This document shows, piece after piece, positions 19,499-29,388 of a stretch of DNA of 64,000 bases. The notes below the pieces were generated by a model. The model was not told where the DNA came from. It worked only from the letters and a program-made list of their open reading frames with translations, and searched no databases. Source of the DNA: CAYUQT01 sp964446835 (lineage in GTDB: Bacteria; Planctomycetota; Phycisphaerae; UBA1845; JAFGLZ01); NCBI GenBank assembly GCA_964446835.1, contig CAYUQT010000001.1, positions 1 to 64,000 of the forward strand, given 5' to 3'. The number at the start of each line of letters is the position of its first letter. Position 1 is the stretch's first letter. The position numbers and the translations under genes were made by a program.

Positions 19499-19542
19499 GG
19501 TGCCGGTGAACCACAAGAAACCTCTTCAGTGGATGCCGCCCA

Positions 19543-22500
19543 TCACCGAGGAGAAGCGGCATCCACTCGTGCAGTCGTCACAAGCCGTACTGGACCCACA
19601 AGTCCCGAGGGCTGGAGCGGCTGATCCTTCTTCCAGAGCCTCCAGGTGGTGAACGTGTGGCGCCCGGTCGGGCTCGGTTTGTCTTCCTGCAACCATTTCG
19701 GCCACGACTTCAGCGTGCCGTCGGGATTCCGTTCGCTGTCCTCGGGCAACTGCTCGTCGCCGATCATACGGTTGACCCAGAGATTGACCACGGCAATTTC
19801 CAGTGAGTTCTCTCCGACCTTGGCGACGTCCGTAATGTCCACCAGGTAGGGAGTCCGCCACAACACCCCCAGATCCTTCCCGTTCAACCGCACCTGCGCC
19901 ATCACATAAACCTTGCCCAGATCGAGATACAGACGCCGATTCGAGGCCAACATCTCTGTCGGCACAGCCAGCGTCTTGGCGTAGGTAGCCGTGCCGGAGA
20001 AGTACTTCACGCCGGCCTCACTGTGCTCGCCCAACGAAATGAGCTTCTCCAGAATCACCGTCTGTGGTGCCCCGCTGCCGGACGGGAAACGCACCTCCCA
20101 AGCGCCCGCCGGCTCGACAGGCGACGGTACCGCTGAGACCTCGACACGCCGCACCGCCCCGGTGCCAGTCCGCACCTCGTAGGTGCCCGCTTGCCATGCC
20201 TCCAGCACCGGGCGGCCGTCGGGACCACAAACCACCTCCGCCACGCGAGCGAATCCCGGAGGAATCGCCAGATTGATAACCTCGGGATCGGTGCCTTGGG
20301 CCGTAAGGCGCCGACCGGCCATCGTGTAGTCGGCAACCAGCGTCTTGACGACATTGACGGCCGGGTCGTCCCCATCGGCCATTCGAGCCACCTCGAACTG
20401 GGATTCGCCCGTGTCGAGCAGATGCTGGAGCTTGGCTCGTACATCGCGAGTGCGTTTCGCATCACCCGGCACACCATAGGCAGCCTTTTCCACTGTGATC
20501 TTAGGAGCCTCGCCACGCAAATGCACCACATCGCGATCGTCGCCCGTTGAGGTGAAACGCCGGTCGCCGACGGCATAATCGATGACGACCGTCTTGACCA
20601 CTCCATCGGCCGGATCATCCCCATCGGCCAGCCGAGCCACCTGGAAACTGAATTCGCCGTCGTCAACCCGCTTCTGCACCTTGTCTCGAACGTCTCGCGT
20701 CCGCGCAGGGTCGCTCAACACGCCGTAGACGGCCTTCTCAACGACAATTCGAGGTGTGGTCTCCGCCGCCAGCAGCACAGGGGCACCGTCGCGACTGACC
20801 GACACGATCGGATCGAACACCTTGCCCCCCTTGCGGAAGACCACAAACACCGAGTCGCTCGGCGCGAAATGCAGCGACACCGTGGTCTCGCCGTCTTTCT
20901 CGGCGAACAAGGCGGCCGGCTCGATCCGGCCACTGTCGGGCCGCCACAACTCCGGCTGCCTGCCCCCGATGCGGAACGTACAGGCCGCACGAACGTCATA
21001 CGACTGCGGATTCGCGACGAAGTAGATGTCCGTATCCCCCACCACCCGATGAATCGCACTCAGGCGGGCCCTCGACGAGAAATCGGGCCGAACGCCTGAT
21101 TTCGCGAGAACCTTCTCAGGCGCCTGACCCCAAACGATCCGCCCCTGCCCGACGCGATGCTCCGTCACCGACTTGCCGTCGCAGTCTCCCCACAGTTCAC
21201 GGGCAAGCTGCTTAACCTCTTCGTCGCACCGGGGATAGCTGTTCAGGCTCGGCGACCGGCTCGGAGGCCGCCCCACCACCGTCGCCCCGGCCTGAACCAG
21301 CTCCTGTATCTTCCGCACGAGCTTCGGCGTCATACTGTCGGTGTCCGGCAACACGAGCAGCCGGTAGCTCATGCCGTCCGGCAGGACGAGTCGCCCGTCC
21401 CGAACCGCCATGCGCGTGAGCACGACCTCGGCGCTGCCGTTGTCGAATTCATACCCATTGGGCTTGTGGCCATAAAACGACTGAGGCGCCGTCTCCGGCT
21501 GAAGATAGAAGATGTCGGCCGCGAAGAGCCCCTGACGTAGCAGATACTGGCATCGAGCCAGATACAGGTTCCACGCCGGCGACTTCTCCCACCACGTCTG
21601 CGTTCGCTCGTAGTGGATGCCCCAGGGCCCCATCGTCATCCCGGGCCGCCGATCGATCCATGGTTGCATCGCGTAACGGTGGAAGACGAACCGGTTCACA
21701 CCGTCACAGAAGGCGCGATCGCCCAGCGCCTTGATCGAACCCGGATGCTCTAGCCACCGTTCCTGATCGGCAGCGGTGAACGACTCGGCCCCCAGGATTC
21801 GTTTGCCATAGGTGTGCGCCGCAGAGGCCATCTCCTTGAGCGTCCCCATGGCCCCACCGCCAACCCAGAATTCGCACATCGGCTCATCGGCCTGTCCGGC
21901 ATACGGCAGATCGTCGCACGGGCCGCCGTAGGCCTCGATCGACAGCTTGAGCCCGCCCTTGCGGGCAAGCGTCCGCAGATGCCCCGCGTAGTTCTCCACG
22001 ACCAGGTCTGACACCGTCTGCCGGAGGTCCCACAGGAACCGCTCGGAGATCTCCAGGCTGTCCACGACCCGTCCCGTCATAACCGGCAGAAACAGAAGCG
22101 GGTCGTAGCCCCGTCGCAAGCGGAATTCCTCTCGCATTCGCGCCGTCCAGTTCTGTGCGCCGTTTTCCCAACTGTCGATATGCGTGGCGACCAGGGCCTT
22201 GCCCGCCGCAGGCCCCACATCAGCAATCAACTTGCCCATCATGCCGTTGAAATTCGCCTCGATGCCTTCCTTGCTCAGCTTGTCGCATTCCAACCCCCTG
22301 CCGCTCTGGGGCGAGGGCGCGTTCTCAACCCCCGTGCTCGTGTGGCCAATCCGAAGGATCGTCCACTTGCCGGCCGGCACCGACCAGGTCAGGCGGCCCG
22401 ACGCGTCCATCTGCTTCGTGAGGTCCACGATATGCTTCTGGCCGATCACCATCTCCGCCGGAAGCGGCGTCTGCGCCGCAGGCCCCACACCGCCCGTCTG

Positions 22501-23076
22501 GTAGCATGCTTTGACCTGAATGTTGTCGATGCGGTAGGCCCCTACCGCCGGAAAGGCCAGTACCGCGATGTCGCGATAGAAGCCCGCCACCGCCTGCGGC
22601 TGCGGCAATGCACCCTCAAACGCCTTCGCACCCTCGACATTCGTCTCGGTGAACACCACCTTCTGCATCGACTGTTCCGGCTTGATCCACGGTCCGCCGC
22701 TGCCGTTCCAGCCCGCGTCGTTGTTCATGTTCACCTCAAGCCCGAGCCGCTGTGCCTCCGCCACAACGTGCTTGAACAGCTCGCGCCACGAGTCGCTCAT
22801 GAACCCCACGGGCCCCACGGGACTCCCCTGGTCCACCTCCATGATGAGCACGCCGCCGATCCCGACGCGCTTCATCGCCTCCAGATCGGCCGTGATGCCC
22901 TCGCGCGTGATGTTGCCGTTCAGCCAGAACCAGTACACCCAGGGCCTCGCCTCCGCCGGCGGCGAGACAAATCCCTGGCTCAGTTCATCCGCCGCCGAAC
23001 CCCGCGCGAACATCCCAAGCGCAACGCCGGCACATACCGCGATGCCCCACAACCATGCTCTCCCACGGTTCTGCAT
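19543..23076 (-). CDS. GH106 alpha-L-rhamnosidase with two DUF3395-like inserts
   Basis: 1177 residues with a signal peptide (GIAVCAGVALGMFARGSAA). The N-terminal barrel has GH106 features: RPWVYWFWLNGNITREGI, GIGGVLIMEVDQG, HIDSWENGAQNWT and SIEAYGGPCDD. The C-terminus is a GH2-like galactose-binding sandwich (LDLGKVYVMAQVRLNGKDLG, LWRTPYLVDIT). In between, about residues 775-855 and 857-932, are two tandem copies of an ~80-residue unit (VEKAVYGVLSDP / VEKAAYGVPGDA, ADGDDPA, VVKT). These match the DUF3395-type domain seen in other planctomycete surface enzymes. The enzyme should release L-rhamnose from rhamnose-rich polysaccharide. GGGAG 7 bases upstream supports the start. Confidence 0.88.
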   Translation of the reverse strand: MQNRGRAWLWGIAVCAGVALGMFARGSAADELSQGFVSPPAEARPWVYWFWLNGNITREGITADLEAMKRVGIGGVLIMEVDQGSPVGPVGFMSDSWRELFKHVVAEAQRLGLEVNMNNDAGWNGSGGPWIKPEQSMQKVVFTETNVEGAKAFEGALPQPQAVAGFYRDIAVLAFPAVGAYRIDNIQVKACYQTGGVGPAAQTPLPAEMVIGQKHIVDLTKQMDASGRLTWSVPAGKWTILRIGHTSTGVENAPSPQSGRGLECDKLSKEGIEANFNGMMGKLIADVGPAAGKALVATHIDSWENGAQNWTARMREEFRLRRGYDPLLFLPVMTGRVVDSLEISERFLWDLRQTVSDLVVENYAGHLRTLARKGGLKLSIEAYGGPCDDLPYAGQADEPMCEFWVGGGAMGTLKEMASAAHTYGKRILGAESFTAADQERWLEHPGSIKALGDRAFCDGVNRFVFHRYAMQPWIDRRPGMTMGPWGIHYERTQTWWEKSPAWNLYLARCQYLLRQGLFAADIFYLQPETAPQSFYGHKPNGYEFDNGSAEVVLTRMAVRDGRLVLPDGMSYRLLVLPDTDSMTPKLVRKIQELVQAGATVVGRPPSRSPSLNSYPRCDEEVKQLARELWGDCDGKSVTEHRVGQGRIVWGQAPEKVLAKSGVRPDFSSRARLSAIHRVVGDTDIYFVANPQSYDVRAACTFRIGGRQPELWRPDSGRIEPAALFAEKDGETTVSLHFAPSDSVFVVFRKGGKVFDPIVSVSRDGAPVLLAAETTPRIVVEKAVYGVLSDPARTRDVRDKVQKRVDDGEFSFQVARLADGDDPADGVVKTVVIDYAVGDRRFTSTGDDRDVVHLRGEAPKITVEKAAYGVPGDAKRTRDVRAKLQHLLDTGESQFEVARMADGDDPAVNVVKTLVADYTMAGRRLTAQGTDPEVINLAIPPGFARVAEVVCGPDGRPVLEAWQAGTYEVRTGTGAVRRVEVSAVPSPVEPAGAWEVRFPSGSGAPQTVILEKLISLGEHSEAGVKYFSGTATYAKTLAVPTEMLASNRRLYLDLGKVYVMAQVRLNGKDLGVLWRTPYLVDITDVAKVGENSLEIAVVNLWVNRMIGDEQLPEDSERNPDGTLKSWPKWLQEDKPSPTGRHTFTTWRLWKKDQPLQPSGLVGPVRLVTTARVDAASPR

Positions 23077-23274
23077 GATTCGACTCCCTTGATATACGGT
23101 CTAGAACCCGCCGCCCCCTTCCGTCCCCCCACCGGCATCGAAAGGATACATCGATTCCCACACATCCTCAAACCACCCGCACTCCCCCAAAGCACTTGCA
23201 CCTGCCGCAGATGTCATCACAATGGGAACTCCTGCAGAACGATTGACATGAGATCCCGAATGTGGAGGAATCCT

Positions 23275-26200
23275 ATGAGCATCGCACAAGTCTCTTGCCT
23301 GATCGTCGCGGTGATTGGCACGATAGGCCTTGCCGCACAGAATCCAACCGACGACTACCTGAGCGGTTCGCAGCTCTACCGAATCTGGAATTCCATCCAG
23401 GGCTGGGGCGAAATGGGAATCGACACCTGCGCCCACGCCAGCGGCATCAAACCGCTACCGCTCCAGATCGGCGAGAAGACCTACGCCAAGGGGCTGGGGC
23501 TTCATGCCAATGGCGAACTCGTGATCATGCTCGAAGGCGAGTACGAAGCATTCGAGGCCGAAATCGGCGTCCAGAAACAGGCCCAGAACGTCGGCACCGT
23601 CGTCTTCCAGGTCTTCGTGGACGATCAGAAGCGCTATGACAGTGGTGTGATGCACGAGAGTGACCCTGCCCGGAAGATCCGCATCCCGCTGACCGGGGCG
23701 CAGGACCTCCGCCTCGTCGTGACCGATGCCGGCGACGGCATCACCTGCGATTGCGCCAACTGGGCCGATGCCCGACTCATCCGCGACCCCAACGCCCGCA
23801 CGAAGCCTGCCGAGGCCCGTCAGACCCTCGATGCGGCACCCTTCGGACGAATCGTCACCTGGAACCCCGCCCGCACCGACGGCAGCCAGGCCAGCCGCGT
23901 CCAGGAATTCCGCACCGAGGACCTGTTCACCGAGCGCGATGTGCTACCCAATGCCCAGGGAGCCTATCCGGTGCCCGTGGCCCTCGACGGCCGGGGATGC
24001 ATCGGCCTCCAGTGGCTCGAGCGACGCCTGATCCGCGAGTTCGCTCTCCAGTTCGCCGACCCCACCAACGTGCCGTCACCCAACAACGTTGAAATCCAGG
24101 TCTGGATCGGCGAATCGGTGTGGCAAGGTAAGTTCGTACCGCTCAAGGGCACCATCGCGGCCACCGACGCAAGGTGGACCGCAAAACTCGATCCTCGCGA
24201 CAACCCCGATTGCCGAAAGGGCATCTGGAAGGTCCGATGGATCCTGCCGGCGGGCGGACAGCCGGCCACCCTCCAAGGTTTGTCGGCCGCTACGCACTCG
24301 TCCATGGCAACGGCCGACCTGACGATCGAACCGGCCAAGCCCCTGCCCGGCCAGATCGCGAAGATCGCCATCCACAACGGCGACCTCTCGGCCGACACCG
24401 CCTCACCGGGCCGGCGGGAAATCGACTGGGACCTCGGCAAGCCGATAACCCTGAAGGTGCGGTATGCCAAGACACGGCTCTGGAAGCCCGATCGAACCGT
24501 GCTGCGATTCCGCCTGCCAGACGGAGCGGTCGGCGTGGCGGTGGACGATGTCATGACCGGCGGATGCGTCTGGGTTCCCGAACCCGGCGTGTTCGTCGCA
24601 CAGGGCGAGGCCGCCAAGGCCGGACTGGCCGACTATCTCAAGAAGATCGAAGGACGAAAGACCGTCCTTCAGCAGGTCCGGCAGATGCCCGACCAGACGT
24701 TCGAACAGGCGATGGCCAAGGTTCACCGCGACGTCCAGAACAATGGCCCAGTGCTGCTGTCGCTGGCGTGTGACAATCACAAGTTCGTCGTGCAGCGCAA
24801 CGGCCAGATCGAGTGGCGAGCCAACGCCGAGGTGACCGCCCACCGCCCGGACGACTTCTCCCTCTACAACAGGCACCTTCGGGTTCAGGCGGGCCCGAAT
24901 CCCAATGCCCCCGCAACCCGACACACCGACGGCGGCTGGCTGCCCATTCCGGTCACTACAACCAAGGACAACGCACTGATTTACACACAGCGAACTTTCG
25001 TGGCCCCCTTCGAGAATGCCCCCAAGCGTCAGGCGATCGACTGCCTCAAGCGGCCGGGCGTTTGTGTGGCAGAGTTCGCCGTCGAGAACACGGGCAGCTC
25101 GGCTGCCGGTGCATCTCTCGTATTGGGCCTGGTGGCCAACGCCGGTAAGAAGCAGATGGCTGAATGGAAGGCGGTCTCCAAAGGATTCGTCGCCCAAGAA
25201 GGCCCTGACATCCTGGCCTTCGTCGAAATGACGCAGGCCGGCTCGCTCAAGGCCGAAGCCGCGTCGGGGATGCTCACGCTCAAGGGCGAACTGGCAGCCA
25301 ATGGCAAGGCACGATGTCGCGTTCTCATCCCGACATGGACGATCACGGCTGCCGAAAGCGACACCATGGCCGACGCCGCCGACGGCCTGCGCAAGGCCGT
25401 CGAGGACTACTGGACGGCCATCTTGGCTCCGGCCATGCAGGTGACCATTCCCGACCCGCTGCTGGCGAATCTCATCCGCGCCTCGCAGGTCCACTGCCTG
25501 ATCGCTGCCCGAAACGAAAACGGCGGTCAGCGGATATCACCCTGGATCGCCTCGCTCTCGTACGGCCCGCTCGAAAGCGAAGCCAACTCGATCATCCTTG
25601 GCATGGACCTGATGGGGCATCACGACTTCTGCCGCCGCTCGCTCGATTACTTCATCCGGCGATACAGCGAGGCGGGCTATCTCACCACAGGCTACACGCT
25701 CATCGGAACCGGCTGGCACCTCTGGGCACTGGCGCGACACGCCGACCTCACGCAGAATACCGATTGGCTCAGGCAATCCGCTCCCGAGGTCGGTCGCGTG
25801 TGCCGCTGGGTTGTCTTGCAGCGAGAGAAGACCAAGCAGGTCAACGCCCGCATGGACAAGGTCATGGAATACGGCCTGGTCCCACCGGGCGTCGTGGCCG
25901 ATTGGAGCGTCTTCGCCTATCGCGTATACGCCCTCGCACACTACTACGCCGGCCTCGCCGGTGCCGCCCGGGTGCTCAATGAGATCGGCTATCCGGATGG
26001 CGGCGCCCTCGTCGCCAACGCCGAAGAGTTCCGGCAGGACATCCGACGAGCCTGGCGATGGGCCCAGGGCAACAGCCCGGCCCTCTCACTGGGCAATGGT
26101 ACATGGGTCCCCGCCGACCCCTCGATGATCAACTGCCTCGATCGCGTGAACAACATCTATCCCGGCGAGGACGGCAATCGAAGCTGGGCCTCCGACGTCG

Positions 26201-26910
26201 AGATCGGGGCGCATCACCTCGTGGCCAACGGCGTACTGACCCCGACCGACCGCGAGGTTGCCTGGATGCTCGATCGCCTCGAAGACGTGGAATTCCTCGG
26301 CACCGGCATGGGCGAATATCGCGAAGAAGAGAACCACAAAGACTGGTTCAGCCTCGGCGGGTTCGCAAAGATCCAACCCTACTACGGCCGCACCGCCGAC
26401 GTCCACGCCCTCCGAGACGACGTGAAGCCCTACATCCGGGCCTACTTCAACGGCATCTGCACACTGTTCAATACCGAGGTGATGACGTTCTGGGAGCACT
26501 TCCACAACATGGGCGCCTGGAACAAGACGCACGAGACCGGCGGCTTCCTGAACCAGACGCGTCTGACCTTCGTGACGGAACGGGGCGACGAATTGTGGCT
26601 GGCACCGTTCGTCACGAATCAATGGATGAAAGACGGCCAGAAGGTGATCGTCCGCAACGCACCGACGCGGTTCGGGCCGGTGTCGTACGAGATCACCTCG
26701 TCCGTCGGTTCCGGTGCAATCGAGGCCAAAATCGAGATGCCCGGACGCAAGGCCCCTCAAACTGTCTGCATCCGCCTGCGGCACCCCGACGGCAAGCCGA
26801 TGAAGGGCGCCACGATCAACGGCTCACCGGTCGACACCTGGGACGCCGAGAAAGAGTGTGTGCGAATCCCCCGCGGAACAGGCAGTGTGACCGTCCGGGC
26901 GCAGTTTTAG
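23275..26910 (+). CDS. Secreted NPCBM-domain six-hairpin glycoside hydrolase-like protein
   Basis: 1211 residues with a signal peptide (VSCLIVAVIGTIGLAAQ). Residues about 40-155 form an NPCBM carbohydrate-binding module: TYAKGLGLHANGELVIML, VVFQVFVDDQKRYDSGVM, LVVTDAGDG. Beta-rich domains follow, then from about 720 an (alpha/alpha)6 barrel (SYGPLESEANSIILGMDL, WALARHADLTQNTDWL, VADWSVFAYRVYALAHYY), as in GH15/GH63/GH78-type enzymes. A small beta domain ends the protein. No exact GH family can be named. GGAGG 6 bases upstream fixes the start; the frame is open for another kilobase upstream, but that is the shadow of the GH106 gene. The two genes are divergent, with 198 bases between them. Confidence 0.75.
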   Translation: MSIAQVSCLIVAVIGTIGLAAQNPTDDYLSGSQLYRIWNSIQGWGEMGIDTCAHASGIKPLPLQIGEKTYAKGLGLHANGELVIMLEGEYEAFEAEIGVQKQAQNVGTVVFQVFVDDQKRYDSGVMHESDPARKIRIPLTGAQDLRLVVTDAGDGITCDCANWADARLIRDPNARTKPAEARQTLDAAPFGRIVTWNPARTDGSQASRVQEFRTEDLFTERDVLPNAQGAYPVPVALDGRGCIGLQWLERRLIREFALQFADPTNVPSPNNVEIQVWIGESVWQGKFVPLKGTIAATDARWTAKLDPRDNPDCRKGIWKVRWILPAGGQPATLQGLSAATHSSMATADLTIEPAKPLPGQIAKIAIHNGDLSADTASPGRREIDWDLGKPITLKVRYAKTRLWKPDRTVLRFRLPDGAVGVAVDDVMTGGCVWVPEPGVFVAQGEAAKAGLADYLKKIEGRKTVLQQVRQMPDQTFEQAMAKVHRDVQNNGPVLLSLACDNHKFVVQRNGQIEWRANAEVTAHRPDDFSLYNRHLRVQAGPNPNAPATRHTDGGWLPIPVTTTKDNALIYTQRTFVAPFENAPKRQAIDCLKRPGVCVAEFAVENTGSSAAGASLVLGLVANAGKKQMAEWKAVSKGFVAQEGPDILAFVEMTQAGSLKAEAASGMLTLKGELAANGKARCRVLIPTWTITAAESDTMADAADGLRKAVEDYWTAILAPAMQVTIPDPLLANLIRASQVHCLIAARNENGGQRISPWIASLSYGPLESEANSIILGMDLMGHHDFCRRSLDYFIRRYSEAGYLTTGYTLIGTGWHLWALARHADLTQNTDWLRQSAPEVGRVCRWVVLQREKTKQVNARMDKVMEYGLVPPGVVADWSVFAYRVYALAHYYAGLAGAARVLNEIGYPDGGALVANAEEFRQDIRRAWRWAQGNSPALSLGNGTWVPADPSMINCLDRVNNIYPGEDGNRSWASDVEIGAHHLVANGVLTPTDREVAWMLDRLEDVEFLGTGMGEYREEENHKDWFSLGGFAKIQPYYGRTADVHALRDDVKPYIRAYFNGICTLFNTEVMTFWEHFHNMGAWNKTHETGGFLNQTRLTFVTERGDELWLAPFVTNQWMKDGQKVIVRNAPTRFGPVSYEITSSVGSGAIEAKIEMPGRKAPQTVCIRLRHPDGKPMKGATINGSPVDTWDAEKECVRIPRGTGSVTVRAQF

Positions 26911-26982
26911 TCGCAGAAACCAGGGCCCGATGTCCGTGGCCGGTCGTCTGAGGTCTGAGGCCTCTGCATCACAGGTTGTCTT

Positions 26983-27582
26983 ATGATCGTCATACGCCAG
27001 TCCGCGTTGCGAACGTCGATCGCCATGGGCGTGTTGGTGGTGGCATTCGGCGCGATGGGGGCCTATGGGTATCTGAAGTTCGATCCCGGCCGGGGTCGAA
27101 TGGTCGCAACCGTCCTGCTCGTTCTGGCCGTGTTCATGGCACTGGCGACCCTGCGAGGGATCTTCCGCGGCACGATTGTAGCCGTGCTGCGCAAAGAGGG
27201 GCTCGAGCTGCGAAGCGGGCACTTCGCCCAGTGGGGCCTCATCGACTGGCAGGACATCACCGACGTCTTCCTGCTTCGAACCGTCGGCCTTCGGCTGATC
27301 AGCCTGCAACTGACGGACCGGCAGCGGTACATCAACCGCATGTCCCTGATGGGGCGATGGAGCCTGGAACTGGACCGCCATCTCGCCTCGGGTGCCGATG
27401 CCTACGTATCGGCCTCGGCCGTCCGATGCGATCCGGAGAACCTGGCGCGGCTCATCCGCCTGTTTGTGCATTCGCCCAAGACCCGGGAGCATTTCGGCGG
27501 AGACGAGATGGTGTTAGAATTCCCCAGCGATGTGACGTTAAATCAGATTGCCGTGCCCTCAAACGGGGCTGAGGAGACCTGA
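26983..27582 (+). CDS. Membrane-anchored STM3941-like protein
   Basis: 199 residues with two N-terminal membrane helices (about 12-30 and 40-62), then a cytoplasmic PH-like beta domain: VLRKEGLELRSGHFAQWGLI, DWQDITDVFLLR, ENLARLIRLF. This pattern fits the STM3941 family, whose function is unknown. It lies 72 bases after the glycosidase gene on the same strand and 148 bases before purQ. No strong ribosome site is seen before this ATG. Confidence that it is a gene is high because of the helices and clean beta domain; the family name is less certain. Confidence 0.7.
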   Translation: MIVIRQSALRTSIAMGVLVVAFGAMGAYGYLKFDPGRGRMVATVLLVLAVFMALATLRGIFRGTIVAVLRKEGLELRSGHFAQWGLIDWQDITDVFLLRTVGLRLISLQLTDRQRYINRMSLMGRWSLELDRHLASGADAYVSASAVRCDPENLARLIRLFVHSPKTREHFGGDEMVLEFPSDVTLNQIAVPSNGAEET

Positions 27583-27730
27583 TGCGTCGCCCGCCCATGG
27601 ATCGATCGAGGACCGGCCCATCCGGCTTGGCCTCATCTCCGGGGCACTACGATGGCAGGTCCCCGCTGCCGACGGCGGGGCCTGGCGGTCCGGCCCGGAC
27701 GGCGAATCGATCGGAGGATGGTCAATACCG

Positions 27731-28534
27731 ATGGCTGGAACAATCCGAGTGATGGTGCTTCGTGCCGCCGGCACGAATTGCGACGAAGAGACGGCCTTTG
27801 CCTGGTCGCTGGTCGGCGCTACGCCGCAGCGCGTGCACGTCAACCGCGTCATCGAACGTCCCGAGATGCTGCGCGACGTCCAGGTGCTCACGATCCCGGG
27901 CGGGTTCAGCTACGGCGATGACGTGGCCGCCGGACGGATCCTCGCCAATCAGCTCGTGCATCACCTGGCAGACGAACTGCATCGGTTTGTCGAGGCCGGC
28001 AAGCTGGTCCTGGGCATCTGCAACGGCTTCCAGGTCCTGGTCAAGGCGGGTCTGCTGCCGGGACCCATGAACGGAACCGAGCATCCCGCGGATTCCACGC
28101 ATCGCCCGGTCACAGTGTTCTATAACGACTCGGCCCGTTACGAGGATCGGTGGGTGCATATCCGCGTCGACACCGACCGCTGCGCCTTCCTCAAGCCCGG
28201 TGCGATCCTGTCGATCCCCGTGGCCCACGGCGAGGGCAAGGTGGTAGCCGCCGACGACGCAACGCTCAATGCCCTCCGGTCGGGCGGCTACGTGGCCGTG
28301 CGATATGTTGATCAAAACGGCCGGCCCGGCGGCTTCCCCATCAACCCGAACGGCAGCCAGGACGACATCGCCGGACTGACCGACCGGACGGGGCGTGTCT
28401 TCGGCCTGATGCCCCATCCCGAGCGGCATGTCCACCGCACCCATCATCCGTCCTGGTCCCAACGCCCGGCAGATGCCGAACCCGACGGCCAGATGGTGTT
28501 CCGATGCGCGGTGGAATACCTCCGGAAAACCTGA
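27731..28534 (+). CDS. purQ: Phosphoribosylformylglycinamidine synthase subunit PurQ
   Basis: 267 residues. Class-I glutamine amidotransferase that supplies ammonia to PurL for the fourth step of purine synthesis. The nucleophile Cys is at residue 97 in GICNGFQ, the catalytic His-x-Glu is in GLMPHPERHV near residue 230, and PGGFSYGDDVAAGRI and AHGEGKV are PurQ signatures. It is longer than the ~225-residue Bacillus type because of an extra segment before the final motif. The first in-frame Met of the family start (VMVLRAAGTNCDEE) is at 27731, 13 bases after a GGAGG. No purL or purS lies nearby, so it is a stand-alone housekeeping gene. Confidence 0.93.
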   Translation: MAGTIRVMVLRAAGTNCDEETAFAWSLVGATPQRVHVNRVIERPEMLRDVQVLTIPGGFSYGDDVAAGRILANQLVHHLADELHRFVEAGKLVLGICNGFQVLVKAGLLPGPMNGTEHPADSTHRPVTVFYNDSARYEDRWVHIRVDTDRCAFLKPGAILSIPVAHGEGKVVAADDATLNALRSGGYVAVRYVDQNGRPGGFPINPNGSQDDIAGLTDRTGRVFGLMPHPERHVHRTHHPSWSQRPADAEPDGQMVFRCAVEYLRKT

Positions 28535-28704
28535 GCCTCGCCCGAGCCTCCCGCCCGGGCGGCCTATGAACGCCGTCTGCCGATGAGACGCCGGAGACTT
28601 GCTGCTGAGGATGTTCTTATCTGTTCATGAGTCCAATCGACAAACGTCGGATCGAAAGATACGATGCTGTAAGGTGATCCGCCCTGTTGCGAGGTGCGTC
28701 AGAC

Positions 28705-29016
28705 ATGCCAACCAGTACCTGGAACCACGTCGTCGTCGATCAGAATGGAGTGGCGTGGATCGACGAGACAAACGTGAAGGTGATCGAGGTCGTGCGGGAC
28801 AAACTCGCGCACGATTCCAGCCCTGAGGAAATGCACTTCCAGTATCCTCACCTGTCGATTGCCCAGATCTATGCGGCCCTGGCCTACTACTATGATCACC
28901 GAGATGCCATTGACCGCCAAATCGATCAGGAACACGCGGAGGTCCAGGAGTCGCGTGCCCGATCCGGTGAATCTCCGGGACGATCGAAACTCAGAGCCAA
29001 AGGCATTCTCTCATGA
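28705..29016 (+). CDS. DUF433 antitoxin-like protein
   Basis: 103 residues. The centre (VKVIEVVRDKLAHDSSPEEM, YPHLSIAQIYAALAYYYDH) is the DUF433 helix-turn-helix region found in antitoxins paired with DUF5615 toxins. The C-terminal tail is charged, as usual for the toxin-binding part. It starts at an ATG with GAGG upstream and overlaps the next gene by four bases (ATGA), a typical toxin-antitoxin arrangement. It should act as a DNA-binding autorepressor and toxin neutraliser; that is family knowledge, not shown here. Confidence 0.85.
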   Translation: MPTSTWNHVVVDQNGVAWIDETNVKVIEVVRDKLAHDSSPEEMHFQYPHLSIAQIYAALAYYYDHRDAIDRQIDQEHAEVQESRARSGESPGRSKLRAKGILS

Positions 29017-29363
29017 GCTTGCGCCTCTACATGGACGTCCACGTCCGCCGCGCGATTACCGTGGGACTGAGATACCGTAGCATTGATGTGTTGACGTCGC
29101 AGGAAGACGGAACGGCGACTTCTTCGGATTCTGACCTGATGAGCCGCGCCACCTATCAGAACAGAATCCTGTTCAGTCATGACACCGACATGCTTCGAGA
29201 AGCGGCTCGCAGACAGCTCGCCGGCATCGACTTCTCAGGGCTGGTCTTCGCCGAACAACTTGGAATCACCGTGGGCCAGTGCATCCAGGACCTCCACCTC
29301 ATCGGCGAACTCTACGACCCTGCTGATATGATCAACCGCGTCGAGTTTCTGCCACTGAAATGA
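29013..29363 (+). CDS. DUF5615 PIN-like toxin
   Basis: 116 residues. DUF5615 is a compact PIN-like (Mut7-C-related) nuclease fold. The acidic residues expected for metal binding are visible in LYMDVH near the N-terminus, in SSDSDLMSRA, and in LFSHDTDML. Coupled to the DUF433 gene by a 4-base overlap, it forms a type II toxin-antitoxin pair. Toxicity and RNA target are inferred from the family. It ends 25 bases before the UroD-like gene. Confidence 0.85.
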   Translation: MSLRLYMDVHVRRAITVGLRYRSIDVLTSQEDGTATSSDSDLMSRATYQNRILFSHDTDMLREAARRQLAGIDFSGLVFAEQLGITVGQCIQDLHLIGELYDPADMINRVEFLPLK

Positions 29364-29388
29364 CGATGGCCCAACGCAAGGGAAGACC

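Noticed and set aside
22180..23274. N-terminal extension of the NPCBM glycosidase by about 365 codons
   Set aside because: This part lies opposite the GH106 gene and is Arg/His/Pro-rich shadow sequence. GGAGG and a signal peptide fix the start at 23275.
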